This document shows positions 1-9,300 of a stretch of 64,000 nucleotides of DNA, piece after piece. Every line of letters begins with the position of its first letter. Position 1 is the stretch's first letter. The translations under genes were made by a program, and so were the position numbers. Source of the stretch: Nocardiopsis sp. ATB16-24 (GTDB lineage Bacteria > Actinomycetota > Actinomycetes > Streptosporangiales > Streptosporangiaceae); contig NZ_JASCXJ010000009.1 in NCBI RefSeq assembly GCF_030271535.1, positions 62,001-126,000 on the forward strand, given 5' to 3'. The notes beneath the pieces are model-generated. The model was not told the origin of the DNA and did no database searches. It was given only the letters and a program-made list of their open reading frames with translations.

Positions 1-568
1 TGGTCGGTGGAGGTGATCCACCCGACGATGAGGGAGCCTTTCCTCACCTCCTTCTCACTCGCCCCGCGTTCCGCCGAAACATCTACCACGATTCAACCCC
101 CACATGCGCGAAACCACGGAAAAGCCAAGGCCGACAGCGGCCGTTTTCCAGCCCCGTGCCCTGCGGATCCTTCTGACCCCGAGGAGCAACGTTAACGCAG
201 GCGGAAGCCTCACGCTCCCATTTTTGGACGCGTTTACCCTTCCTCTTTCTCGCCTTTTCGGCGATCTACACTTTTCCGATTTGTCAGCAATCATGGAGAT
301 TGGGAAGGGTCATTTCCCCAGAAATACATTGACCCCGGCGATCCTTTCCCCAGAGCCGGGAGAGTGACCGAATCCGGCTCTGGGGGATCGGCTCGGCGAG
401 AACAGGGGCCGCTCCGACCGCGGCAGGGTGAATTCGAAGTGCGCCGGCATCGGTCCCCTCTCGGCGTGTGCGACTACCCCCGTACGCGGGGCATGTCGAA
501 GGGATCACGTTGTCCACAGGTGTCGGTGCGGGGCTGCGACGGCCCTCACATCCCCGCACCCTTGGGAC
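1..568. other. Intergenic region without a supported gene
   Basis: No frame in this stretch shows a recognisable protein or a ribosome binding site followed by coding-like sequence. GC content is uneven, with a lower-GC patch around 190-330. The only clear structure is the inverted repeat at 348-385, listed separately. The upstream part may hold the 3' flank of a gene outside the window and the promoter of the gene starting at 569. Confidence 0.5.
348..385. terminator. Perfect 12-bp hairpin, probable terminator
   Basis: CCCCAGAGCCGG (348-359) and CCGGCTCTGGGG (374-385) are perfect inverted repeats around a 14-nt loop. There is no T-run, as is common for actinomycete terminators. It could end a transcript entering from the left or act as an attenuator for the gene at 569. 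Confidence 0.5.
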
Positions 569-1561
569 ATGGATCTTCCAGCACCTCCCACGGCCCCGAC
601 CTCTTCCACACCCCCCGGCGACTCCAAGCGTCCCCTCCTCAGAGCCCTGATGATCGCCGAACGGCAACACGGTGTGCTCAGCCTGCCCCAGGCAAGGGAC
701 GCCGGCCTCAGCAAGAACGACGTCCACACGCTCAGGCGCAACGGCACCCTGGGCAGCCCCTACATCGGGGTCTACTCGGTGCGGTCCCTCCTCGACCGCT
801 CCGACCCCGCCGGTTTCCTGCACACGTCGGTCATGGCCGCCCAACTGGCCCTGGGGCCGCGCTCCTTCGCGGGCGGTCGGACCGCGGCTCACCTGTGGGG
901 CATGCGGGGCCTGCCCCCGTGGGACGGGCACACCGTGCACATGGTCGTCCCCGGGCCAGGAACAAGGCGTCACCGTCCCCGCGTCACGCTGCACACCTGG
1001 GAGATCGACCCGGAGGAGACCACCACGCTCGACGGCGTCATCCGCCTGACCGACCCCGGGCGGACCCTGCGTGACACCCTCCTGTCCGTGGACCGCGAGA
1101 CCGCCGTGTGCCTCATGGACTCGGCGCTCAACCAGGCACTCATCTCAGAGGAGGAACTCACCCCACTGGTACTGGCCAACCGTGGACGCAAGGGAAGCGT
1201 GCGAACACGCCGTTGGCGGCCCCTGGCGGACGGACGGGCCGAAAGTCCGCTGGAGACCAGGGTGCGCCTGGCCTGCACGGACGCGGGGTTCCCGCCCACC
1301 GACCTCCAACACCGTTTCCTGGACGGCACCGGCCGGACCATCGCCGTGGCCGACATGTGGTGGGCGGAGTCCAGGCTCATCGGTGAGGCGGACGGGCTCG
1401 GTCCGCACAGCCTGCCCCAGGCGCTGGCCAGGGACCGCATCCGGCAGAACGACCTTCAGGTATGGCACCCGAATGTGCGCATCGTCCGGTTCACCTGGCA
1501 GGACCTGTACCGGCCCGGGTACATCGCCTCGGTCCTCGCCCGGGCAGCCGGGCGGGTGTGA
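569..1561 (+). CDS. AbiEi antitoxin-like / DUF559-like protein
   Basis: A protein of 330 residues. Residues about 25-60 resemble the N-terminal winged helix of type IV antitoxins (AbiEi): a short 'LPQARDAGLSKNDV' segment is followed by a basic patch and 'YIGVYSV'. The C-terminal third resembles DUF559/Vsr-like nuclease folds. It has 'ESPLETRVRLAC', then a VADMWW strand, a GEADG acidic motif and a final 'RIVRFTWQDL' element. Solitary genes of this type are common in actinomycetes and usually lack an AbiEii toxin partner; none is next to it here. The ATG at 569 was chosen over the in-frame ATG at 428 because the first 47 codons of the longer frame look non-coding. No Shine-Dalgarno (SD) sequence precedes 569, so the start could be further in. 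Function is inferred from fold resemblance only. Confidence 0.7.
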   Translation: MDLPAPPTAPTSSTPPGDSKRPLLRALMIAERQHGVLSLPQARDAGLSKNDVHTLRRNGTLGSPYIGVYSVRSLLDRSDPAGFLHTSVMAAQLALGPRSFAGGRTAAHLWGMRGLPPWDGHTVHMVVPGPGTRRHRPRVTLHTWEIDPEETTTLDGVIRLTDPGRTLRDTLLSVDRETAVCLMDSALNQALISEEELTPLVLANRGRKGSVRTRRWRPLADGRAESPLETRVRLACTDAGFPPTDLQHRFLDGTGRTIAVADMWWAESRLIGEADGLGPHSLPQALARDRIRQNDLQVWHPNVRIVRFTWQDLYRPGYIASVLARAAGRV

Positions 1562-1584
1562 GAGTGCTGTTGGAGGCGCTGAAG

Positions 1585-1631
1585 GCGCTTTCTGGTGTTG
1601 ATGGGAGCACTGACAGCGCTTTCTGGTGTTG
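1585..1631. repeat. Two direct copies of a 16-bp repeat
   Basis: GCGCTTTCTGGTGTTG occurs at 1585-1600 and again at 1616-1631, a 31-bp period. The copies fill the short gap between two convergent genes (stops at 1561 and 1635). A role in 3'-end formation is possible, but no strong hairpin is visible. Confidence 0.6.
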
Positions 1632-1634
1632 GCC

Positions 1635-2891
1635 TCACTCCCCCGCGGCCCTCGGCGCACCGATCCCCGGGTCGATCCGCACGGGACCCGACGCGGACGG
1701 TCGTACGTCGAAGTCGAAGATCGCGGTCGGCAGGTAGACCGTGGCGCACGCGTTGGGGATGTCCACCACGCTGGAGAACCTTCCCTCGATCGGCGCCGCT
1801 CCCAGGAGCAGGTAGGCCTGCTCGGGGCTGTAGCCGAACTTGGTCAGGTAGTCGATCGCGTGCAGGCAGGCCCGCTGGTAGGCGAGCTGCGAGTCCAGGT
1901 AGCGCTGTTCGCCGTCCAGGGTCACCGAGATCCCGGAGAAGGCGAGCCATTCCGCGTACAGGGGCTGGGTGTTGCCCGGCATGAACAGGGCGTTCTCGCT
2001 CACCCCGTACGTCTCCATGCCGCCCTTGATCAGGTCGACGTGCAGGTCGATGAACCCGCCCATCTCGATGCCGCCGCAGAAGGTGATCTCCCCGTCGCCC
2101 TGGGAGAAGTGCAGGTCTCCGACCGAGAAGTTCGCCCCGGGGACGTACACCGGGTAGAACACGCGGGTTCCCCGGGTGAGGTTCTTGATGTCCTGGTTGC
2201 CGCCGTTCTCCCTGGGCGGGGCCGTCCTGGCGCCTTCCGCCGCCACACGGTCGAACTCCTCACCGCTCAGCGTCCCCAGGATCGCGTCCTGCGGTTCGGG
2301 CGGCAGCGCCAGCGGCGGGACCCGGTCGGGGTCGGTCGCGATCAGCGCGCCCTCCCTGCGGTTCCACTTGGCCAGCAGTTCCGCGGAGGGGGCCGTGGCC
2401 ATCAGCCCCGGGTGGGTCATGCCCGTGAACGAGACCCCGGGGACATGCCGGGACGTGGCCACCTCACCACGAAAGTCCCACACCGCCTTGTAGGCGTCGG
2501 GGAACTGGTCGACCAGGAAGGATCCGCCGTTGCGCTTGGCGAAGATACCCGTGTACCCCCAGCCCTGTCCGGCCAGGGGACCGGAGTCCTCCTGGGGCAG
2601 GGGTCCCACGTCCAGGATGTCGACGAGCAGAAGGTCTCCCGGTTCGGCCCCCTCGATCCGGATCGGACCCGACAGGGCGTGCACCTTGGACATCGGGGCG
2701 TCGCGGATGTCCTCCGCCGAGTCGTCGTTCTTGATCGCACCGTCGAACCACTCACGGCAGTGCAGACGGAAGACGTCCCCGGGGTTCACCCGGACGGCGG
2801 CGGGGATGTCGGGGTGGTACCTGTTGTGTCCGATGATCTCCTGTTCTGTGAACGGCTTGCTCGAGTCCAGAGGAAAGATGAGTTCGGGCAC
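1635..2891 (-). CDS. fmdA: Formamidase (acetamidase/formamidase family)
   Basis: A protein of 418 residues, the usual length for FmdA/AmdA enzymes, which hydrolyse formamide to formate and ammonia. Family hallmarks are an N-terminal 'HNRYHPDIP' segment, 'NPGDVFRLHCREWFDG', 'GDLLLVDILDVGPLP', the glycine-rich 'GVSFTGMTHPG', 'SVGDLHFSQGDGE' and a C-terminal 'GYSPEQAYLLLGAAP' segment followed by CATVYLPTAIFDFDV. The start is GTG, preceded by AAAGGA at a good distance. It lies 27 bp downstream of an fmdB-type gene on the same strand, the classical arrangement, so the two are probably co-transcribed. Cytosolic nitrogen-salvage enzyme. Related amidases acting on other short amides cannot be excluded. 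Confidence 0.93.
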   Translation of the reverse strand: MPELIFPLDSSKPFTEQEIIGHNRYHPDIPAAVRVNPGDVFRLHCREWFDGAIKNDDSAEDIRDAPMSKVHALSGPIRIEGAEPGDLLLVDILDVGPLPQEDSGPLAGQGWGYTGIFAKRNGGSFLVDQFPDAYKAVWDFRGEVATSRHVPGVSFTGMTHPGLMATAPSAELLAKWNRREGALIATDPDRVPPLALPPEPQDAILGTLSGEEFDRVAAEGARTAPPRENGGNQDIKNLTRGTRVFYPVYVPGANFSVGDLHFSQGDGEITFCGGIEMGGFIDLHVDLIKGGMETYGVSENALFMPGNTQPLYAEWLAFSGISVTLDGEQRYLDSQLAYQRACLHAIDYLTKFGYSPEQAYLLLGAAPIEGRFSSVVDIPNACATVYLPTAIFDFDVRPSASGPVRIDPGIGAPRAAGE

Positions 2892-2918
2892 CGGCGGGTT
2901 CCTTTCAAAAGAGCGTCG

Positions 2919-3206
2919 TCAGGGTCTGGGAAGTCGGCGGTGTGCCGGGTTGTGCGTGTACCGCTGTGCGGGCCGCCCTGTGGGAGGCGGTACCGACGTG
3001 ACCACGTCCGGTGCGTCCCCGCTGCGTTCGGCGCTCTCGAACGCGGTCGTCACGGCGCGGGGCAGACCGCCGAGCATCGGAGCGGAGAACACCCGGCGAG
3101 CCCGCCCACCGCAGTCCGGGCACGACAGGGTCGGCGGTGCCGCCCCCATCGCCGCTTCGAGTTCGATACCGCCGTGCTCAGCGCACACGAACTGGTAGGT
3201 GGCCAT
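2919..3206 (-). CDS. fmdB: FmdB-type zinc-ribbon protein
   Basis: A protein of 95 residues with the N-terminal FmdB pattern: MATYQFVCAEHGG, a Cys8-x-x-His pair and a CPDCGG pair near residue 30. Together these can bind one zinc ion. The remainder is a low-complexity, proline- and arginine-rich tail. In methylotrophs FmdB was described as a regulator of formamidase expression, and here it immediately precedes fmdA. AAAGGGA is well placed before the ATG at 3206. An inverted repeat lies 85-115 bp upstream. The exact role (regulator or metal-dependent chaperone) is not settled for the family. Confidence 0.88.
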   Translation of the reverse strand: MATYQFVCAEHGGIELEAAMGAAPPTLSCPDCGGRARRVFSAPMLGGLPRAVTTAFESAERSGDAPDVVTSVPPPTGRPAQRYTHNPAHRRLPRP

Positions 3207-3290
3207 AGGGCGATCCCTTTCTGTGGACGAGATCCCTCAGCGTCCCCGTAACCTGAGCGCCTGCCCGCCATCGCCACGAAGGAAACAGAG

Positions 3291-3321
3291 TGTGATCATA
3301 AAGTTTCTCTTCGTGATCACA
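3291..3321. promoter_or_regulatory. Inverted repeat upstream of fmdB-fmdA
   Basis: TGTGATCA (3291-3298) and TGATCACA (3314-3321) form a perfect 8-bp inverted repeat around a 15-nt spacer in a locally AT-richer stretch. It sits 85-115 bp upstream of the fmdB ATG. It looks like a dimeric regulator site for the formamidase operon. The regulator is not in the window. Confidence 0.5.
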
Positions 3322-3419
3322 GTGGCGTCGGCCTCGGTACCGGACGATGCTGGTGTGGAAGGAGGGCCTCGGGCGGAGGCCCAGGCTGCCTGCCCGAGGG
3401 CGCTGATCCGGCGACCCCG

Positions 3420-3834
3420 CTACATGTTCCACCGCCGTTGAAGGTCCGCGCCCACCTCGTCGGAGTGCCGGTTCCGCGTCTCGGGGACCCATTTGGCGAC
3501 GAAGGCCAGACCCACGAGACAGATCACGGCGAAGGTCCAGCAGTCGGCGCAGATCACCTTCGTCGGTGGCGTCCGCGGCCACGTAGCGCGTATCACGGAC
3601 GACGGCGTCGACCGCGGGTCCGCTCGCGTCGGCGTCCGCGAACGCTCGTGCGACGGTCGCCCGCCACTCCTCGTCGCTTCCTTCGCCCCTGTTGCTGCCG
3701 ACGAGGAAGAGGGCGTCCAGCGAGGACAGGGCGATGAGGCTGCCCAGGCCCGGTAGCAGCAGTCTCGTGGTGAGGTCTCCATGTGCGCCGAGGATGACCA
3801 GGGTCTGTGTCCGCTCGCCCGTCGAGTCGTCCAT
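3420..3834 (-). pseudogene. Deletion scar: zwf-like 5' end joined to sugar-porter 3' end
   Basis: Reading from ATG at 3834, the first ~95 codons match the N-terminus of glucose-6-phosphate dehydrogenase: the nucleotide-binding 'LVILGAHGDLTTRLLLPGL' is followed by 'LFLVGSNRGEG' and 'RYVAADATDEGDLRRLLD'. At about 3540 similarity ends. In another frame the sequence becomes the C-terminal end of an MFS sugar porter: WTFAVICLVGLAFVAKWVPET, an acidic segment and a stop at 3420. The missing middle would be most of zwf plus most of a transporter gene. The reading frame is not maintained across the junction, so neither protein can be made. The start is 11 bp downstream of the SMP-30 gene, suggesting a former sugar-catabolic operon. 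Confidence 0.75.
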
Positions 3835-3845
3835 GGGTCTTCCCT

Positions 3846-4685
3846 TTATCCGGCGAACTCCCGGGCGGCCATGCCCCGGACGCCCGGTGTGCAGGTGAAC
3901 AGCGCGCCCGCCTGCGGCTCGTCGCCGGGGTCGAGGTGTTCGCGCGAGGTGGTGATGAACAGTCGGTCGAGTGCGGGGCCTCCGAAGGTGCACGCCGTGA
4001 CCTTGGTGACCGGGAGCTCCACGACCTCGTCCAGGTCGCCTTCCGGTGTGTACCGGCGCACCGAACCGCCTCCGTACAGGGCGACCCACACGCCGCCTTC
4101 CTCGTCGACCGTCAACCCGTCCGGGTCACCCGGTACGTCGGCGAACCGGCGACGTCCGCTCAGGCCGCCCGCAGGGTCGTAGTCGAAGACGTCGATACGG
4201 TCCGTCGCGGTGTCGACGTAGTACGCACGGCTCCCGTCCGGGCTCCAGTCCAGCCCGTTGGAGACCGTCACGGCGTCGAGGACGACGGTCGTCGAACCGT
4301 CGGGGTCCAGCCGGTGGACCGCTCCGGCCCCGGACCGGAGGTCGTAGGCCATGGAACCGCAGTAGAACCGCCCGTCGGGGTCACACCCTCCCTCGTTCAT
4401 GCGAACACGGTCATCGCTCCACAGGGGTTCCAGGAGGGTCACCGTCCCGTCCGCGTCCTCAAGGGCGAAGCCGCGTTCGACACCGATCACGGCTCCTCCG
4501 CCTCGTCTGGGGCGGACCGCGGCGACCACGGTGTCGATGTGGCGCCGCGCCACGGCGCCGTCCGAGGAGAGCGACAGCACGTCCCCCGCCAGCATGTCCA
4601 ACCAGCGAAGGCCGCCCCAGGCGGTCGACCAGACCGGCCCCTCGCCGTGGTAGGCGAGCGGATCGGTGACCTGTTCGACCTTCAT
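3846..4685 (-). CDS. SMP-30/gluconolactonase family lactonase
   Basis: A protein of 279 residues, a six-bladed beta-propeller of the SMP-30/regucalcin family. These enzymes open sugar aldonolactones using one divalent metal. Visible family features are 'GEGPVW' near residue 15 (metal Glu), 'MNEGGCDPDGRFYCGSM', 'VSNGLDWSPDG' (metal Asn) and 'GDPDGLTVDEEGGVWVA' (metal Asp). The start at 4685 has AAGGAAGG upstream; a longer frame from 4769 lacks such a site. It is followed by the zwf/sugar-porter scar, so it is the surviving member of a sugar oxidation operon. The substrate is not predictable. Confidence 0.88.
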   Translation of the reverse strand: MKVEQVTDPLAYHGEGPVWSTAWGGLRWLDMLAGDVLSLSSDGAVARRHIDTVVAAVRPRRGGGAVIGVERGFALEDADGTVTLLEPLWSDDRVRMNEGGCDPDGRFYCGSMAYDLRSGAGAVHRLDPDGSTTVVLDAVTVSNGLDWSPDGSRAYYVDTATDRIDVFDYDPAGGLSGRRRFADVPGDPDGLTVDEEGGVWVALYGGGSVRRYTPEGDLDEVVELPVTKVTACTFGGPALDRLFITTSREHLDPGDEPQAGALFTCTPGVRGMAAREFAG

Positions 4686-5054
4686 CGTCGCCGCCTTCCT
4701 TGGGAGGACCCCGCCGATGAGCACGGCGATGTCCACGTTCTTCCGGGTTCGGGGAGAGGTTCGCCCCACGATCGTGGGGCGACATCACACCCCACCATAA
4801 CCGAGAGACACTTCTAAATCACTTACAGTGACTGCCCTGATGGTGGGATGAGGAGGGCGTCGTGCGGCACCGGCCGTCATCGACGTGCTCGGGCGCCTTC
4901 CGGCGGCGCCCACCGGTGGCGGACGGGTGGGCGGGCCGCTCCGCGCGCTGGACACCCGCCCTCGTCGTTGAGAACGGGCACCACCTCGCCACCTCCTGAC
5001 CCGCGGCGACCTGGTGCTCATGGCCGCTTCGCACGCCCGACTACAAGTACAAGG
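4686..5054. other. Intergenic region with a small dyad at 4819-4831
   Basis: No gene is recognised. Within an AT-richer patch, TCACT-TAC-AGTGA (4819-4831) is a 5-3-5 inverted repeat about 135 bp upstream of the SMP-30 start and may be an operator. The remainder is GC-rich, with no frame that resembles a protein. Confidence 0.4.
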
Positions 5055-6152
5055 TCACGAGGAGGGATGCGGGGTCGAGGATGCGGCGGTGCGGCGTATG
5101 CGCCGGAGAGGGACCGGGAGCACGCAGACCGGCACCGGGAGCGCCAGGCGGTGGCCGGTGTCGACGGGGACGCCGGTGTCGGGGTCCAGCCGCAGGGACG
5201 CCAGCGAATCCCCGTTCTGGGCGGCCACCACCAGGTGGTCGGGCTCCTCGTGGTGGCCCCGCACCACGGTGAAGTTGCGCGGCCACGCTCCCCCGGCGGA
5301 GACGCCGACCACGTGTTCCAGGCGCGCGCCGCCGTCGCGCAGGGCGAAGACGGCGATCTGGTCGGCCCCCCGGTTGGACAGGTACACGTACCCTCCGTGG
5401 TGGAGGATCTCCGCGGGGAAGTTGTCCCCGGCCGCCGCCTTTCCGGTGGCGTGGACGGCTTCGAGGTGCTCGCCGGTTCCGGTGTCGGAGTCCCAGCGCA
5501 CCACGTGCACCCGTGAGTCGAGTTCGCCGGCCACGTACACGTACTCCCCCGCCACCGTCATGTGACGGGGACCGGTTCCCGGCGGCAGCGCGACGACGCC
5601 GACCTGCTCACCCTGGCGCAGGACGCGCAGTTCGTCGGTGCCCAGGTCCGCCACCAGGACGTGACGCGCGTCGGGGGCGACGGCGCTGTGCGCGTGCGGG
5701 CCCTCCTGCCTGTCGGTGACCGGGCCGCTTCCGGTGTGCGTGAGTGCGGTCGAGGTGGCGAAGGTGCCGTCCTGGGACAGTCCGTGGACGCTCACCACCC
5801 CGTTGGCGTAGTTGGTCACCACCAGGTCGGAACCGGTCGCGAGCACATGGCAGGGCGATCCGCCTCCGGTGGACACCTGGGCCAGTTCGGTGAGGTCGGC
5901 GCGGCCGTCCACTCCGAAGGCGGTGACGGTGCCCTCGGTCCGTTCGTTGACCGCGTAGACCGTGGGCGGGTCCTCGCGGAAGGCCAGGAAGGAGGGCCCG
6001 GTCGTGCGCGCGGCCACGCCGCCGTCGGCCATCCGCCCTGTCAGCGGGTCGAACCAGACGCGGTGGATCCCCTCGCCCTCCCCCGAGGGCTGGGAGTCGG
6101 GGGTGTAGGTTCCCACGAGCAGAAGCCGTCGTCCGTCCGCCGATCCGCCCAT
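5055..6152 (-). CDS. YbhE-type lactonase (6-phosphogluconolactonase-like beta-propeller)
   Basis: A protein of 365 residues of the seven-bladed propeller lactonase family (Pgl/YbhE). The N-terminus 'LLLVGTYTPDS' is the first strand. Later family signatures are 'GPSFLAF', 'VYAVNE', 'GGGSPCHVLATG', 'EGPHAHSAVAPDARHVLVADLG', 'GTGPRHMT' and 'WPRNFTV'. In other bacteria members hydrolyse 6-phosphogluconolactone, but many actinomycete paralogues are uncharacterised. A GAGGAAAG motif lies before the ATG. A near-consensus DasR-type operator is found 42-57 bp upstream, which suggests control by amino-sugar status. The C-terminal ~20 residues are basic and proline-rich and probably disordered. Confidence 0.87.
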   Translation of the reverse strand: MGGSADGRRLLLVGTYTPDSQPSGEGEGIHRVWFDPLTGRMADGGVAARTTGPSFLAFREDPPTVYAVNERTEGTVTAFGVDGRADLTELAQVSTGGGSPCHVLATGSDLVVTNYANGVVSVHGLSQDGTFATSTALTHTGSGPVTDRQEGPHAHSAVAPDARHVLVADLGTDELRVLRQGEQVGVVALPPGTGPRHMTVAGEYVYVAGELDSRVHVVRWDSDTGTGEHLEAVHATGKAAAGDNFPAEILHHGGYVYLSNRGADQIAVFALRDGGARLEHVVGVSAGGAWPRNFTVVRGHHEEPDHLVVAAQNGDSLASLRLDPDTGVPVDTGHRLALPVPVCVLPVPLRRIRRTAASSTPHPSS

Positions 6153-6193
6153 CGGGGCCCCGCTTTCCTCATGTCCCAGCGCTTTTTCGACAC

Positions 6194-6209
6194 AGTGGTC
6201 TACACCACT
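6194..6209. promoter_or_regulatory. DasR/GntR-type operator (dre-like)
   Basis: AGTGGTCTACACCACT is a 6-4-6 inverted repeat. It differs by one centre base from the palindromic dre form AGTGGTCTAGACCACT known for the GntR-family regulator DasR, which senses glucosamine-6-phosphate. It lies 42-57 bp upstream of the YbhE-type lactonase start. Confidence 0.6.
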
Positions 6210-6363
6210 ACAGGCGATGCTACAGGCGGCTCGGAATCTCGTCGGCGCCGGCTCCGTTCCACCCTCGCCGCCCGCACCGGACAGGTGAGGTCGCCAGGAC
6301 CGTGGAACGAGCCGGGGGCGTCGTCCGTGTCGGACGGCGCCCCCGGACCCGCTCGATGACGAC

Positions 6364-9300
6364 CTACTCGCGGCCGGCGGCCTTGACCGCCTCCACCGCC
6401 TTCAGGATGCGCTTGTCCGAGACGGGGTAGGCCGTGCGCAGCTCCTGGGCGAACAGGCTCACCCGGTACTCCTCCAACATCCAGCGCAGCTCCACCACGT
6501 CCGGATCCGCCGCGCGCCCGGCGGCCAGGTTTCCTCGTACCTTGGCCACGGCCTGGCGCATCTGCTCGACCTTGGCCATGTTCACCTGGTCGCGGCGCGG
6601 GTTCTCCGGCAGCTTGTTCAGGCGTTGCTCCACCCCGCGCAGGTAGCGGTGCAGGTGGTCCAGGCGCGCCAGTCCCGTGCGGGTGATGAACCCGTCCCCG
6701 ACCAGGTCGCCGAGCTGTCCCTGCACATCGTTGAGCGAGGGCAGCACGGCCAGGGAGGTGGTCCCCTTGACCTTCTTGGACACCTTGCGCCACTGCACGA
6801 GGGCCCGGGCCGCCTTGTCCAGGACGTCGGCCAGGGTGTCACCGAGGTCGGCGCGCACCCGGTCCGCCAGCTTCCGGAAGTCCTCGCCGTTCCACACCGG
6901 GCCGCCCTCGCGGGCCAGCAGGTGGTCGACGGCGGCCATCTCGGCGTCGGCGAGCATCTTCTTGACCGACCCGTGCGGGTTGTCGGCCAGGGCGAGCTTG
7001 TCGGGGTTGTTCAGCCCCTTGCTGACCACGTGCGCCACGGAGGGCACGGTGAGCAGCAGCAGACGTCGGGTGCCGGCCCACATGGCGGCGCGCTGCTCGG
7101 GTCGGGTGTCGAAGATGCGGATCGCGACGCTGTCGCCCTCGTCCACCAGCGCCGGGTAGCCCCTGACCTTGGGTCCCAGGGCCTTGCGTTCCAGGGTCTG
7201 TTCCAGCGGACCGAAGTCCCAGGAGGTCAGCCCCTTCTTCTCCACGCCCTTGGCCTCGGCCGAGATGGCCTCGCGCAGGCGCGGTTTGAGTTTGGCCCGC
7301 AGCTGTTCGAGGTCCTTGGACTCGGCCGGGACGCGGCCCCGGTCGTCCACCGCGCGGAAGGTGATGCGCAGGTGGTCGGGCACCTTCGTCAGGTCGAAGT
7401 CCGAGGGCCTGATCCGGTCTCCCGCCATCTGGGTGAGTTCGGCGGCCAGCGCCTCGGTGAGCCTTCCCTGGTAGGGGGTGAGTCCGCCGAGCGCGCGTGC
7501 GGCGTTGTCCGGCACGGGTACGAAATTGCGGCGCAGCGGCTTGGGCAGGGAACGGATCAGCGCGGTGACCAGGTCCGCGCGCAGTCCCGGGATCTGCCAG
7601 TCGAACCCGGTGTCCTCCACCTGGTTGAGGAACTTCAGCGGGATGTGCGCGGTCACGCCGTCGGCGGCGCTGCCGGGCTCGAACTGGTAGGTGAGGTCGA
7701 ACGTGAACGCGCCCTGACGCCACACGTCGGGGTAGTCGTCCTCGCTGACGTCGTCCGCGCCGTCGTTGAGCAGTTCCTCACGGGTGAAGTCGAGCAGCTC
7801 GGGGTCGGTGCGGCGGGCCTTCTTCCACCAGGAGTCGAAGTGCGCGGCCGACACCACCGAGTCGGGGACACGGGCGTCGTAGAAGGCGAACAGCGTCTCG
7901 TCGTCCACGACGATGTCGCGGCGGCGGGCGCGGTGTTCGAGGTCCTCCACCTCCTCCAACAGTGCGCGGTTGGCGTGGAAGAAGTGGTGGCGGGTGTCCC
8001 AGTCGCCCTCGACCAGGGCGCGGCGGATGAACAGTTCCCGGGAGAGTTCGGGGTCGATCCCGCCGTAGGAGACCTTGCGCTGCACGACGATGGGCACGCC
8101 GTAGAGGGTGACGCGTTCGAAGGCCATGACGGCGCCGCGCTTGCGCTCCCAGTGCGGTTCGCTGTACTGGCGCTTGACGATGTCCCCGGCCAGCTCCTCG
8201 GCCCACTCCGGTTCGATCTTGGCGACCATGCGCCCCCAGAGCTTGGAGGTCTCCACCAGCTCGGCGGCCATCACGAAGCGCGGCTGCTTCTTGAACAGGG
8301 CCGAGCCGGGGAAGATGGCGAAGCGCGCGCCGCGTCCGCCCAGGTACTCGTGTTTCTCGGGGTCCTTGAGGCCGACGTGGGAGAGCAGTCCGGCCAGCAG
8401 CGACATGTGCACGCCGCGGGGGTCGGTGGCCTCCTCCCGCAGGCTTGGAACCTCCACGTCCATGGAGCGCAACACCTGTTTGAGTTGGCCATGGATGTCC
8501 TGCCACTCGCGTACGCGCAGGTAGTTGAGGTACTCCTCGCGGCACATCCTGCGGAACTGGTTGCCCGACAGCTCGCGCTGCTTCTTGCGCAGGTGGTTCC
8601 ACAGGTTGAGGTAGGCCAGGAAGTCCGACTCCTTGTCGGCGAACCTGGCGTGCGCCTGCTGGGCCTGCTGCTGTTTGTCGGTGGGGCGTTCGCGCGGGTC
8701 CTGGATGGACAGGGCCGCGGTGATGACCAGTACCTCGGCCAGACAGTCGCGTTTCTCGGCCTCCAGGACCATGCGGCCCAGGCGCGGGTCGATGGGCAGT
8801 TGGGCCAGTCGGCGGCCGATCCGGGTGAGTCTGCGCTTGTTGCCCGAGGGGTCGGGGTGCAGGGCGCCCAGTTCGGTGAGGAGGTTGACGCCGTCCTTGA
8901 TCTGGCGGTGGTCGGGGCCGTCCACGAAGGGGAAGGCCGCCACGTCGCCCAGGCCCAGTGCGGCCATCTGCAAGATGACCGAGGCCAGGTTGGTGCGCAG
9001 GATCTCCGGGTCGGTGTACTCGGGGCGGGACAGGAAGTCCTCCTCCGAGTACAGCCGGATGCAGATGCCCTCCGACACACGGCCGCAGCGGCCCTTGCGC
9101 TGGTTGGCCGAGGCCTGCGAGACGGCCTCGATGGGCAGACGTTGCACCTTGGTGCGGTGGGAGTAGCGGGAGATGCGCGCGGTGCCGGGGTCGATGACGT
9201 ACTTGATGCCCGGGACGGTCAGGGAGGTCTCGGCGACGTTGGTGGCCAGCACGATGCGGCGCCCGCGATGGGAGGACCACACGCGTCTTTGCTCGGCGGT

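Noticed and set aside
4832..5054. Possible GntR regulator remnant between the two lactonase genes
   Set aside because: No helix-turn-helix or FCD motif could be found in any frame.
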